A stretch of 64,000 bases of DNA from assembly GCA_947044405.1 (NCBI GenBank), contig CAMRHE010000169.1, positions 992,501-1,056,500 of the forward strand. Direction: 5' to 3'. This stretch comes from Leptodactylus fallax. Taxonomy: Eukaryota > Chordata > Amphibia > Anura > Leptodactylidae. Shown piece after piece: positions 10,986 through 23,054 of the stretch (position 1 is its first letter; each line of letters opens with the position of its first letter). Below the pieces are notes generated by a model, which was not told the origin of the DNA, made no database searches, and was given only the letters and a program-made list of their open reading frames with translations. The translations under genes and the position numbers were made by a program.

Positions 10986-11227
10986 AGGCTAGGTTCACAT
11001 CTGCGTTCGGGTTTCCGTTCGGGGGGTCCCCGACCTAATCCGCATAAAAAAGCGGTTACCTTAGGAAACCCGCGGACCCCATAGACTATAATGGGGTCCG
11101 TGTGGTTTCTGTTTGGTTTCCGCCCGAAAAGGGTGGAAAAATGTGGAGAGAAAAGTCCCACATTTTTCATGCGGAGAGGGGAATGGAATACGCGAACGTA
11201 GTGCAAGCGCAGGTGTGAACCCAGCGT
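10986..11227. mobile_element. Foldback element, TAGGTTCACAC family (copy 2)
   Basis: Starts AGGCTAGGTTCACATCTGCG, ends CGCAGGTGTGAACCCAGCG. The middle pairs GGTTTCCGTT with AACAGAAACC-like sequence around a CCCATAGACTATAATGGGG palindrome. Confidence 0.65.
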
Positions 11228-11289
11228 AATACACTGATCACACACTGATTCCACACTGATGACACACTATCCGTTTTTGCGGACATACG

Positions 11290-11466
11290 GCACTGATGCT
11301 GAAGACACACTGATGACACTCTGCAAAAAACGGTTTCCTCCCAAAAGGGGCGAAAAATGCGGAGAGAGAAACGCTGCTTGCAGAGCTTTTCTCTCCGCAT
11401 TTTTTAAGTGAGTTCGGGGACGGAAGCCCCAAACGGAGTTTAAGTGCTGATGTGAACCCAGCCTTA
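11290..11466. mobile_element. Foldback element, TTCACAC family, right half (copy 3)
   Basis: Inner inverted pair AAAAATGCGGAGAGAGAAA and TTTTCTCTCCGCATTTTTT, followed by the family end GATGTGAACCCAGCCTTA. The matching left end is missing or merged with copy 2. Confidence 0.5.
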
Positions 11467-11563
11467 TAGTGATTCTCTTCCCTTATTAAACTTTCTTTTG
11501 TCTGTCCGCAACCATCTGCTAAAGTTTCTGCCTCTGATCTTTGAGTCCACTGTGGCTGTGATA

Positions 11564-12321
11564 TACTGTGTTTCCACAAAAATAAGACCTACCCCGAAAA
11601 CAAGCCCTAACATGATTTTATAGGATTTTTGGAGTATGCTTGAAATAAGCCCTACTCCAAAAATAAGCCCCAGTTACAGTTCATTAAAAAAAAAAAAAAA
11701 AATGTCCAGGCAGCTATACATGTAAAAAAGTAAATAGAGTACAGCAGAACAGATACAGTAGACCCTTCATCAAGGAATTCAGACACCCCCAAAGGAATTG
11801 CATCCCCCCAAAAAACTGTCACCCCCAGAAGAGTTGCACACCAAAAAAGAGCAGACACCCCCAAAAGTATCGGACATTGACTTTAAGGGAGCTATCTGTC
11901 CAAGATGGCACTAGTGAGATAGTTCTCCACAACAATAAGGGTTGACTACCGATAGTGCCGAGCTCTGACACACAGATCAGCTAGTCCTGCTGGCATCACT
12001 CTACTCCCAAGCCCAAGCTTTGTGGCTGCTTCCGCTCACCAGGGAGAGCCAAACACTACACTTGGGTGCAGTGGAACGCTGCTGCAACAGCAAGAGACCT
12101 GACAGTGATGCGCCTTTGACAGGAGTAACGCAGATCTGTGTGTGAGAGCACATCCACCATTGGCACTTGCCAACTCTAATTATTTTGGGTCTAAGGGGGT
12201 CTGGTGAGTGGATTGTTGTTCATGGGAAAAAAATAAGATATCCCCTGAAAATAAGCCCTAACCCATCTTTTGGAGCAGAAAATAGTATAAGATCCTGTCT
12301 TATTTTTGAGGAAACACTGTA
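11564..12321. mobile_element. 758-bp non-autonomous DNA transposon with GTGTTTCC ends
   Basis: The left end TACTGTGTTTCCACAAAAAT and the right end ATTTTTGAGGAAACACTGTA form a terminal inverted repeat, extended inward by AAATAAGCCCTA motifs on both sides. The middle (11760-12180) is unique and has no recognisable gene. I know this end type from vertebrate repeats but cannot name the superfamily with confidence. Confidence 0.65.
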
Positions 12322-12428
12322 GTACTTTATTTGTAACTGACATGCCTGGACAGGTACTGCAGGTACAGACACTGGACAGTTGGCATATGAGTGGCCGAAA
12401 GATAAGTGAAAAATAAGCAGTGAATGTT

Positions 12429-13574
12429 TTAACCCTTTGCCGCCAGAGGGATTTTTCGATTTTGATTTTCCTTTTTGACTCCCCACCTTCCATACCCCAT
12501 AAGTTTTTTTTATTTTTCCATTCACATATGAGAGCTTAATGTTTGCAGGACAAAGTGTTCTTCACAATGATACCGTTTATTATTATGTACAATGTACTGG
12601 GAAGCTGGAAATAAATTCAGAATGGGGTGGAATTGGAGAAAAAGTACATTTTTGCGACTTTCTTATGGGCTTCGTTTTTATGGCATTCACTGTGCAGCCA
12701 AAATGACATGTCACCTGTGTTCTATGTTTCGGTACAATTCCAGGGATGCTAAATTTTGTGTTGTTTTATTTACATTTCAACCCCTTAACAAAAATCCAAA
12801 ACTTTGCAAAAAAATTTTTTTTTTCTTAAAGTTGCCATATTCTGATAACTTTTAAATTTTTCCATGTACAGGGATGCATAGGGCTTTTTTTTGAAGGGCC
12901 AGGCATACTTTTTACCTATATTATTTTGGGGAATGTCTATTGCTTTGATCACTTTTATTCAAATTTTTATCAGAAGCAAAACATTGAAAAAACGGCGGTT
13001 TGGCACTTTCGATTTCTTTTTTTCCGCTATGGGAAAAATATTTTTAAAAGTTTGTAGACTGGGTGTTTTTGGATACAGGAATACCTAATGTATATGTGTT
13101 TCACAGTAATTAGGTAATTTTATATGGTTTCTAGGGAAAGGGGGGGGTGATCTGAATTTTTAATACTTTTTATTTTTTTTTAGGTTTTTTTTTTTCATAC
13201 TGAAATTTTTAAATCCCCTACGGGTCTTGAACCCCAGGGGGTTCTGATTACTAATGCAATGCATTACAATGCTATTGCATTGCAAAATACCGGCATTTGT
13301 ATGACAGGCTGCATAAAGCATAAAGCAGCCTGTTATACAAATAAATATCAGACAAGCCTGGAAACCTTCAATAGACTCCCAGCTGTCATGGCAATGGATC
13401 ACCGGCCCCAGGTCTCTGACCAAGGTGTCGTCAATAAAATGGTGTCTCGGTTAGCTTTCATCGAGGCACCAGGGGCCTTAATGCCCGAGATCAGTGCCCA
13501 CGGCTATGGCGGCCGACATATTTAAATAACCGACATCCACTGTACTATTACAGCAGATGTCGGGAAGGGGTTAA
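12429..13574. mobile_element. 1.1-kb TTAA-flanked element, TTAACCCYTT family
   Basis: It begins TTAACCCTTTGCCGCC and ends GTCGGGAAGGGGTTAA, so short terminal inverted repeats with TTAA target sites. It matches a common frog repeat I recall, with an interior of T-runs and, near the right end, GGCATTAATG/GGCGGCC motifs. The part 12560-12760 has a second copy at 59110-59400. Open frames inside (up to about 88 codons) show no protein family. Confidence 0.7.
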
Positions 13575-13917
13575 TCACGTTAACGTTTATAAGTCAGTCC
13601 ACTGTATATTTTTTTCTGCACTGGAATTTGTAAGCTCTGTGTGTTGGGACTACATGGCCACACAACAGCAGACCTCAAGATACTCAAGATAATTTTTGAC
13701 TTGGGCCTCCACAGTGACATTGAGACAGCTGTTCCTGGGGAGGATTCTGCCAGCCTGTCTCTATGTCTAGATGTCACCTCAGCCACCTGATGCATTTTTA
13801 TAATAATAACTTGCATAGGTTATTATATATGGAGCCCCACTGAGGATTTATCTGTTCCCCTGTGACCCAGTTCAAGCCTTCTCCTGATCAAGTGGGGAAG
13901 CATCTTTCTGAGGTCCC

Positions 13918-14108
13918 TAATGCTATGGCCCCACGTAGTGAATTGTTGCAAAAAACACTGCTGAACACTGGCGGAAAAGCATTGCGTCTTTTTCCGCAGT
14001 GTTTTTCATTGCGATTTTGCATAGTTTTCCTCTATGGACTTTAATAGGTATAAATAAATAATAATAAATAAAACGCTGCCTTTTCAAAAAGTAAGGCTTC
14101 AGTCTAAG
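13918..14108. mobile_element. Miniature element, GGCCCCAC family (copy 3)
   Basis: Left part ATGGCCCCACGTAGTG with GCAAAAAACACTG, and right part AGTAAGGCTTCAGTCTAAGG. Inner CATTGCG and CGCAGTGTTTTTC segments pair. Ends are worn. Confidence 0.5.
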
Positions 14109-14229
14109 GCTATTTTTACTGTAACCAGTTGCTAAGGCACTTATGGATGTCCTACCAACAGCGTATTTCTTTAACATATATACCGCTAATATGATAGCAT
14201 AGAGTATATGTATATTTACCTTTTTTTCC

Positions 14230-14560
14230 TACAATAAATACAATTTATTAACTAATAGTTGCTTGCACAAAATTCTGACCCTCTTATCACCATGATGCAG
14301 CAGAAATCTGGATTCATCTGACCAGGGGAATAATTTCCAGTGCTCAGTGGTCCAGGTTCACTGGATATCTTTGCTCGATCACACCATTCACACTGTTGCA
14401 TGAGAACATCCCCAATGGTAGGTAGTTTTTGAACAATTACCAAGCCTCATTTGAAGTCATTTTGATTGGTTGATTTTCCCATTCTAATGTGGAGTCAGAC
14501 TAAGTTGTCTGAAAAGTTAGTGGCTATTTTAAGTGTTAAAGTGCTACAGCTTAAAATAGT
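14230..14560. repeat. Unnamed interspersed repeat
   Basis: The segment GACTAAGTTGTCTGAAA followed by GTTAGTGRCTATTT at 14508-14540 recurs at 21573-21610, so this is a repeat family. Type unknown. Confidence 0.4.
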
Positions 14561-15169
14561 ACAAACTATAGCACTACTTTTGTCCACTTTTTTCCCATAA
14601 AATATAAATGTATTCACATTAAACAGTACAAAATATATGATCAGAATGTGGAAATACAAAAATTAAAAAATATATATTTTGGGTCCTTCATGACAACTAA
14701 ATGGCATTCTTTTGCATGGGTTAATATTGTAACATTTGATCTTTCTTGGAGGTCTTGGGTACAGTAATTGGATTGATCTTTATTGTTTTGTAAAGTCAGA
14801 AAATGACAACGATTCGCATTTATGCTTTTTTACAATATATAGTACTGGTTGTAGCAAAGCTAATAATTAATAAAGTCCGCCTTATCTACTGATCTTTGAA
14901 AACATTAATTGTTTCCAAGGATGTATTTACATTTACATTCAGAGCTTCCATGGGGTGAAGTGGGGAGCAGTCACTACCGGGCTCTGGACCCTGAGAAGGC
15001 ACCACAGTCCCCTCTGTCACATAAAACATTTCTATATTCTAAATGGCAAAAGATAGGTAAGGGCCCAAGAGCTTCAAGTTACGCTTCTGTCCATGAGGAA
15101 AGGTGGGCTGTTTCTGTTGGCCTTTTCAGTATCTTTACAGTAAGAACAGCGTTTCCGTAGGTATAATTG

Positions 15170-15345
15170 ACATACTGCAATTTACAAAAACACGACGGCT
15201 ATTGAAATTGCAGCATTTCTGCTGCGAATATTTTTCTGCAATATGTGGATGGGATTAGCCAGAATTCCATCCACTTTGCAGGTACTGTAAAACACTGCGG
15301 TTTTTGCCGCAGTGTTTACGCTACGTGGGGCCCCGGTCTCAAAAT
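15170..15345. mobile_element. Miniature element, GGCCCCAC family (copy 4, worn)
   Basis: The right end is GCTACGTGGGGCCCCGG, preceded by CACTGCGG..CCGCAGTG, a small inverted repeat. The left end near 15170 is degraded. Confidence 0.5.
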
Positions 15346-15557
15346 GGTTTTCCCTCTCCGTTAGTGTTGTATCGCCGGGGGCTGGGTTAGAACCTGTGTA
15401 GGGGATTTTTTTTTTTTTTTACATTGTACACCCCCATAAGGTCATAGTAGACCTTTGGGGGGCATCTTAACAGTACTTTTTTATTTTTGGCTGATTTCCT
15501 CTGTAACTGGGGCTCATACATTTAGCCCCAGTTACAGGAGGAATGCAGCCTCCTAAC

Positions 15558-15940
15558 CAGTGGCGTAACTAGGAATGGCTGGGCCCCAAGGCGAACATTT
15601 GACATGGGGCCCCTATACAGCATTATATGCTCTACATTTCTCCCCACACACACAGTATAATATGCTACCCACAGTGGTCCCACAGTATAATATGCTCCAC
15701 ACAGTGGTCCCCACCCAGTATTATATGCTTCCCACAGTGGTACCCACCCAGTATTATATGCCCCCCATAGTGGGCCCCACCCAGTATTATATCCTCCCTA
15801 CAGTGGCCCCCACACAGTATTATATGCTCCCCACAGTGGTCCCCACCCAGTATTATATGCCCCCCACAGTGGCCCCCACCCAGTATTATATGCTCTACAG
15901 TAGCCCCACCTAGTATTATATGCTCTATATTTATCAAATG
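15558..15940. mobile_element. hAT-type element end with embedded minisatellite
   Basis: It begins CAGTGGCGTAACTAGGAATG, the same end as found in inverted orientation at 27970-27996. From about 15650 to 15925 it holds about nine copies of a 29-31 bp unit of the type CACAGTGGTCCCCACCCAGT plus ATTATATGCTC. The other end is not identified. Confidence 0.6.
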
Positions 15941-16110
15941 TTTAGACACTTTTACAACCTGTATGAAAAAGGGTGTGGCCTACTGGAAAAAGGGGAGTGG
16001 CCTTACAGGAAATGGGAGAGGCCTAAGTTGCAACAACATGTGGCAAAAAAATGTACCAAAACTTTTAAGCCAACTAATAAGTGGTGTAATGTTAGACTAG
16101 ACAGTCTAAG

Positions 16111-17262
16111 GCAGGGTTCACACTACCGTTGTAGTCCGTTATGAAGGTGTCCGTTAAAAAAAAATAAACGGACACCTATCATAACGGACACTAACTGATG
16201 AATTCAGCGCACTGCCAGCTTTCCCGGTATGTGCCCCGGGGCTGGAGATATCGGCGGTGTAAGTTACATGTTTTACTTTACTTACTGTTTGAAGGGCGCT
16301 GTGAGGAACTCCCTCTCTGACACTTCTCGTTCGTCCATAGCGCTGTACTGAGGGGGCGTTCCTCACAGCTCAGCGTCATCGCCGGGCAGTAAGGAACGCC
16401 CCCTCTGACAGTACCTGGCTATAGAACAGTACAGAGAGAGGGGGCGTTCCTTACAGCCCAGTGATGACGCTCAGCTGTGAGGAACGCCCCCTCATACAGC
16501 GCTATGAACGAACAGAAGTGTCAGGGAGGGCGTTCCTCTGACAGTACCCGGCTATAGAAGAGAACATAGAGAGGGGGCGTTCCTCACAGCCCAGCGATGA
16601 CGCTCAAGCTGTGAGGAACGCCCCCTCAGTACAAGTCTCTGAACAAAGAGAAGTGGCGGGGAGGGAGTTCCTCGCAGCACCCTTCTAACAGTAAAACATT
16701 ACACCGCCGATATCTCCAGCCCTGGGGCACATACCGGGAAAGCCGGCAGTGCGCTGAATTCAGCGCGCTGTTGGCTTTCTAGCGGTATGTAAAACCGCAT
16801 GTGCCTGAGGACACGAAATGTCCTCTAACACTGCTAGTTTTTTGGGGTTTTTTTTGTTTGTTTCTCCTTTCTGAGCATGCGCAGGGAAAGTAAACGGACA
16901 TGAAATAACGGACAGTAACTGATGGCTATCAGTTACTGTCCGTTATAAGTCCGTTACCCATAGACCTCAATGTTAAAAAATAACGGACACTTGCTGTCCG
17001 TCAAGAATCCGTTTTTTTCAAACGGACAAAAAGTCCTGCATGTAGGATTTTTTGTCCGTGAAAAAATAACGGACTTCTGATGGATTTGGTGTAAACGAAC
17101 ACAAACGGACACTAACGGACACAATATAAAACCCCATTGAAATTAATGGAAATTTTAACGGATTTCTGACGGTTCAGCGAATGTCCGTTGCTAAAATCTT
17201 GTAACGGACAATAGCAACGGACACTACTGACGGACACCAACGGTAGTGTGAACGCTCCCTAA
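16111..17262. mobile_element. 1.15-kb doubly nested palindromic element (TTCACAC family, copy 4)
   Basis: Outer ends GGCAGGGTTCACACTACCGT and ACGGTAGTGTGAACGCTCCC pair. Inside lies a second inverted pair, about 16200-16290 and 16685-16770 (e.g. TTCCCGGTATGTGCCCC with GGGGCACATACCGGGAA). Between these are several copies, in both directions, of GAGGGGGCGTTCCTCACAGC. The flanks are rich in AACGGACAC words. A perfect 18-bp-arm palindrome sits at 16906-16945. No gene is seen. Confidence 0.75.
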
Positions 17263-17505
17263 CAATACACTAGATTTATCAAACAGTCTAAAACTTAAAC
17301 ACTATTAGTAAATCTGCCTCATTATTTGTTGAGCTTGTATAAATTGGCAAATCAGTCAAACTTGGCCGTTTATGCCATATTTCTAGTATGTCAGAAATTT
17401 TTTGGAAGACAAAAGTTTTCTGTCAGCCATTACAAACAATCATTCGTAGAATTTTTATAACCGATTGTTAGCTGACTAAAGTCTAATGCATATTGCTCCT
17501 TTATG

Positions 17506-17822
17506 CCAGGGCCCCACATTGCAAAAAACACAGCATTTTACATTGCCTGCAAAGTGGATGGGATTCTGGCTAATCCAATCCATACATTGCAAAAAAAAAA
17601 ATGTGTGGCAGAAAAGATGCGTTTTCAAAAACGCAGCATGTGACTTATAACTATGGAATCGCTGGCGTTTTCCGTATAGGTATAATAGGGGCAAAAAGTC
17701 CACAGAGGAAAACTCTGCGGACTTTCTGTGAAAAACGCTGCAGAAAAAAATGCAATGCGTTTCCGCCACGGTCTTATCTGCAGCGCATTTTTGCTTTAGC
17801 TTGCTATGTGGGGCCTTATCCT
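17506..17822. mobile_element. Miniature element, GGCCCCAC family (copy 5)
   Basis: Ends CAGGGCCCCACATTGCAAAA and GCTATGTGGGGCCTTA. Internal AAAAACGCAGC and GCGTTTTCCG words pair loosely. No coding capacity. Confidence 0.6.
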
Positions 17823-18968
17823 TAATTGTAATTCAGTGTTAAAAAAACGTCATACAATTTGATTATGTTTTCAGAAACATATCATAAAAAACTATTCTAA
17901 ATAAATGTCAGTAATGCCCACAGCACTAATGCCAACACTTTAGTCCCTTCCTTCATTTTTACCCTTACCCCATGAACAGCCAGATATCTGTTGAGTAATT
18001 ATGGTCAAAACTGGCAATTTGTTACAAAAGTTTTGTTTGTTTTTATTTTTTTTTATTTATGATGGTGTAAGACTTTTTATGAAATGATCTTAGTCATTAG
18101 CTTACCTGTCTCTTGCAGTTGGGCAATGCCTTGTTCTGCAAAGGTGCTCAGCGCAGTGATCCAAAGTCATTGTGTTTGGAAATAAATATTAGGCAAAATC
18201 AGACAAAAATTATTTTTTAAGAATAAACTGAAGAAAATTGCATTTTTTGTATATAGTTAGATGCATCGCCATAAATACCAATGACAATGAACACTCATGT
18301 AATTGTTTTATAATGCTAGATTGCCACCTTGTTTAAGGACCCCCAGTGGGTTTGTTTGTTTGTTTGTTTGTTTTGTTTGTGATTGGCTAATTATATGTTC
18401 TCCTAGAAGTAAGGTATGGTTATTAGATAAGTAGTTATAAAAAACTGAAAGAATACTTTAAAGATGTACATTCTGTCTGTTGCCACCTTATTTTAATTTT
18501 TAACTTATACAACATACAGTAGGTCTCATTTTTTGTGTATAAAGCTGGAAACACAATAGCAGGACTTTTCTCTCTACCGATTTTTGGCTGTTTCTGCAAC
18601 GGAGTCTCCAATGGAAACTCTTGTCCTAATGTGAACCCAGCCTTAGGGTTTTATGCAAAATTGATATTATTGTGATAGATTAATTTTTTATTCAAATTTC
18701 TAGAAATGCCGAAAGGCTTGTGCCATAAATCTGAAAAGACATACAAAACACATGGCCGCCATGTAGAAAACTTTGTGTTGCAACACTTTCAAAACTACTA
18801 GTATGTCAGTTTATGCCTACAGCACAAACTAGTTGCAGCAATACTGGTAAACACTGCTGGTATCCAATGGGTTAAAAAATGACCAGAGCATGGTGATGAA
18901 CTGTGAAAAATGTCCTCAAAATTACAGCTTGAACAGTAGATTTACTGTAGAAGTAATAATCATCCAGT
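17823..18968. other. No gene; microsatellite and a repeat fragment
   Basis: Holds a (TTTG)n run at about 18350-18380 and, at 18555-18645, the right half of a TTCACAC-family foldback ending AATGTGAACCCAGCCTTA. Otherwise nothing recognisable. Confidence 0.5.
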
Positions 18969-21286
18969 TTAAAGAGGACCTTTCACTTCCTCCACCAAGT
19001 CCAGCTCTTTATATAATTTATTAGATGCTGCTCCACCAATTCTGAAACAGTTGGAATTTTTTTCTCTAGCCCCCCCAAATAATCAATGCTGTTAGTTTTG
19101 GTGCCACATATGCTATTTAGACCCTGCACTGTCAGGTGGGTGCTTTCAGGCAGGAGCAGGCTCAGACTGGCCCACCGGACAATCCTGAGTATTTTCCCAG
19201 TATCGCCATCCAATATAGTACTGTTCAGATCCCAATAGCTCCATGGCTGTTTGCTGCACAGTGGCCCCTGCACAGTATAATATGCTCCACAGTGGACCCT
19301 GCACAGTTTAATATGTTCCACAGTGGCCTCTGTACAGTATAATGCACCACAATGAACCATGCACAATATAATATGCTCCACAGTGGACCCTGCACAATAT
19401 AATATACTCCACAGCGGACCCTGCACAGTATAATATGCTCCACAGTGGACCCGCACAGTATAATATGCTCCACAGTGGACGCTGCACAGTATAATATGCT
19501 CCACAGTGGACCTGCACAGTATATTATTCTTCACAGTGACCCCTGAACAGTACACTATGCTCCACAGTGGCCCCTGCACAGTTTAATATGTTCCACAGTG
19601 GCCTCTGTACAGTATAATGCACCACAATGAACCCTGCACAATATAATATGCTCCACAGTGGACCCTGCACAATATAATATACTCCACAGCGGACCCTGCA
19701 CAATATAATATACTCCACAGCGGACCCTGCACAGTATAATATGCTCCACAGTGGACCCGCACAGTATAATATGCTCCACAGTGGACGCTGCACAGTATAA
19801 TATGCTCCACAGTGGATCTGCACAGTATATTATGCTTCACAGTGACCCCTGAACAGTACACTATGCTCCACAGTGGCCCCTCTACAGTATAGTGCTCCAC
19901 AGTGGCCCCCGCACAGTATACTATGCTCCACAGTGGCCCCTGCACAGTATAATATGCTCCACAGTGGCCCCTGCACAGTATAATATTCTACACAGTGGCC
20001 CCTGCACAGTATAATGCTCCACAGTAGCCCGTGCACAGTATAATATGTTCCACAGTGGCCCCTGCACAGTATAATGCTTCACAGTGACTCCCGCACAGTA
20101 TAATATGTTCCACAGTGGCCCCTACACAGTGTAATATTCTCCACAGTGGCCCCTGCACAGTACAATGCTCCACAGTTGCCCCGCACAGTATACTATGCAT
20201 CACAGTGGCCCCTGCACAGTATAATATTATCTACAGTGGCTTCTGTACAGTATAATGCTTCAAAGTTACCCCCGCACAGTATACTATACTCCACAGTAGC
20301 CCCTGCACAGTATAATATGCTCCACAGTGGCCCTGCACAGTGTAATATGCTCCACAGTGGCCCCTGCACAGTATAATATCCTCCACAGTAGCCCCTGCAC
20401 AGTATAATATGCTCCACAGTGGCCCTGCACAATGTAATATGCTCCACAGTGGCCTCTTCACAGTATAATATCCTCCACAGTAGACCCTGCTCAGTATAAT
20501 ATGCTCCACAGTGCACCCCACACAATATAATATGCTCCACAGTGGCCCACACATATTATAATGCTCCACAGTGGCCCCTGCACATTATAATATCCTCCAC
20601 GGGGGCCTCGCACAATATAATGCTCCACAGTGGCCCCTGCACAGTATAATGCTCCACAGTGGCCCCTGCACAGTATAATGCTCCACAGTGGACCCTGCAC
20701 AGTATAATATAATCCACAGTGGACCCTGCACAGTATAATACTCCATAGTGGCCCCTGCACAGTACAATATGCTCTACAGTGGCCCCCGCACAGTATAATA
20801 TGCTCCACAGTGGACCCTGCACAGTATAATATGCTCCACAGTGGCCCTGCTCAGTATAATATGCTCGACAGTGGCCCCTGCACGGTATAATGTTCTACAG
20901 TGGCTCCCACACAGTATAATATGCATCACAGTGGCCCCTGCACAGTATAATATGCATTTGTAATATTGTTGAATTATTCGCATGCCAGCCGTTCACTCTA
21001 CTGCACAGGCATGGGCGGCTGGCACACATCACAAAGAGGAGGTGCCTGACGCCCAGAAGAAGTGACATCCTGTGCCCCAATAGTCCAGAATGTAAGACAG
21101 GTAGGTATGATGGGGTGGGAGTTTAGTTGTAACGTCAGCGGAACATAGAAAAATGTGCCTGGGATGGTTACATGACCATCAAGCGATATAGAAAAATAGG
21201 CATATTTGGTAAAGGAAGTAATTTAGAAGGTAGGAGGGGGGATTGTGGGCTCATATTTAGAATATTAATTTATCCTGGACCTTTAA
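18969..21286. mobile_element. TTAA-bounded composite carrying a large minisatellite
   Basis: Left end TTAAAGAGGACCTTTCAC, right end CCTGGACCTTTAA, both at TTAA. The last 150 bp resemble the right end of the element at 25619-26212 (GTGCCTG..ATG..CACATGACC, then a G-rich run), so that end is credible. The left end may belong to a different TTAA family, so a single insertion is not certain. The interior is mostly the tandem array described separately. Confidence 0.45.
19250..20960. repeat. Minisatellite, about 1.7 kb of 29-31 bp units
   Basis: The unit is of the form CACAGTGGCCCCTGCACAGT followed by ATAATATGCTC, with mainly 29-31 bp spacing and point changes. Roughly 55-60 units fit, by length. 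A block with rare variants (GCACAGTTTAATATG, then TGCACCACAATGAACC) occurs at 19301 and again at 19576. A downstream variant (CTGCACAGTATATTAT) occurs at 19512 and 19818, so a block of about 275 bp was duplicated and one copy gained a 31-bp unit. The many open minus-strand frames here are a by-product of the repeat. Confidence 0.9.
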
Positions 21287-21456
21287 GCCTGATGTATCTA
21301 CAGATGGCCCTTCCCTAGTAACAGGGAATAAACAACAAATTAGCTAGAAGGGAGACACCTAGTGGCAGCAACTTTAGAGAGGTTTTAGTCAGGCAGAAAA
21401 CAGTAACATTTTTAAATAAAATACATTACATTTTGGTCCAGAATGATCTATTAATA

Positions 21457-21571
21457 GTATAATGTTGTACCGTGTTAGCCATAGAAAGTAGTGGAAGAGT
21501 GAAGAAATCAGGCGATAAGTTTTAGAGGCTGAGTATATTTGATAGTGAGCTTTCGAGAGTACTAGCTCTCT
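21457..21571 (-). mobile_element. Penelope-like element fragment, copy 2
   Basis: It starts TAGTATAATGTTGTACCGTG, the family leader, and continues through GAAGAGTGAAGAAATCAGGC to the hairpin GAGAGTACTAGCTCTC. The minus strand has the GAAA side of the hammerhead-like core. It breaks off where a different repeat (as at 14508) begins. Confidence 0.65.
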
Positions 21572-21611
21572 TAGACTAAGTTGTCTGAAATGTTAGTGAC
21601 TATTTAATGTG

Positions 21612-23050
21612 TAAAAGAGCAGACACTGGTAAAAAACAATAACATTCTTACATTAATCCCTCCTTTCAACAGCGAACCTCTGAATTTTTTATTTTATTTG
21701 TCTGGTTATCCCTGGATATATCAGCATTGATATTGCTTACATGTTCCTATGAGTTACTTTTCAGGACTTTTTATCAAGTATTACAACTGATCAATGACAT
21801 ACTTACCATGTAGGCAATTGCTTTGAGGCTTGTGGAGGAAGGGGTGAGACGTCTTTTGAAACAATCCGTCATAAATCCTTCAACCTTGCCAGATATGTCC
21901 CCTGTTCTTTCAAGAGATCATTAACCATTAAATTGTCTATCTACCAGTTTCCAGGGGCAAAAATTCCGTCTTAGTAGTAGCTGATAAGCTTACCAAAACA
22001 ACACATTTTTTTGTTGCCCTAGATGTCACATGGGTGCTTCATAGGTCATTGCTTCACATTCATCAGTCACATGGCCTGATCACAGCTCAGTCCTATTCAA
22101 CTGAATGAGCAGAACTGTGATACCAAGCGCAGCCGCTGTACAAATGTACTATGCTATGCTAGGTAAGTACTGAAGAGGCTGGCCACGCTAACCCAAATGT
22201 TGGAACCTCTTCAAGCAGCTGATCCTCTTGGGGACAAGGTGTCAGACCTGTGCTTATGATAATGACCTATCCTTTAAAGAGAACCTGAGTTTTCATGAAA
22301 AATTGAAATATCTGCAGGGTATCTCTGGGCAGACTGTTCTATGACTGTATAAGCCTTCATACATGATGTCCTATCAGTTTTTCTGCTCCTATCAGATTAT
22401 GGCTGAAACATATTTTGCATTTCTGTTTCAGGCTATGTTCAATAAAGAGCAGTCTGTCCCCCTCCCCTATCCATTACTGATACTATTCTACCATGCTGCC
22501 AGGAGTAACTATACAATTGCAAATACGTGAGAAAGCGCATGTGACCATAATATAGGAGATCCAGGAAAACTGGATTGTAAATACATTTGAAATATATGCA
22601 GCTAAGCACATATAGCACAAGAAAAAAAACTGCTTGCTGTCTGTGAATAATACACACAAGCAGCCAGAAGCAGATACAAAAACAGAGAAGACTTCTCTTA
22701 CATTGTTAGCAGTGAGATTTGCACTATCAGAGGAAAATGCTTTTATCTCCTGGAGACATGGAGACAGGCACAAGCTGGCATCCTCCACATCAGTAAGGTA
22801 GGTCAGTTAATAAAGGCAGTATGCCAGCAAACACAGAGTGCAGGCATTACAACATTCTTATGTACCATACTTATGCTTAATGATCTTTTTTATTCTGTCT
22901 AATGATTTTCATTTCTACTTGAATAAAGATGACATTGCTTTACATGATTTTGTTGTTCTGGAGTCTATTTTTGATAAGAGGGATTGCATGTTTAGAACAC
23001 CAGGATATCTTATTTGCATTTTCTAGGCCATGCTATATTGGTGTCAATTT
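21612..23050. other. No gene recognised
   Basis: A possible TTAA-family end (TTTAAAGAGAACCTGAG) lies at 22274. No paired end and no protein family are seen. Confidence 0.4.
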
Positions 23051-23054
23051 TATA

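Noticed and set aside
15665..15949. 94-codon minus-strand frame with HIILGG repeats
   Set aside because: Same minisatellite unit, same reasoning.
18983..20983. Many overlapping minus-strand frames of 60-198 codons with CGAYYTVQGPLWSI-like repeats
   Set aside because: They are frame-rotated readings of a 29-31 bp minisatellite. Several frames are open at once and units drift without codon-level constraint, so they are not genes.
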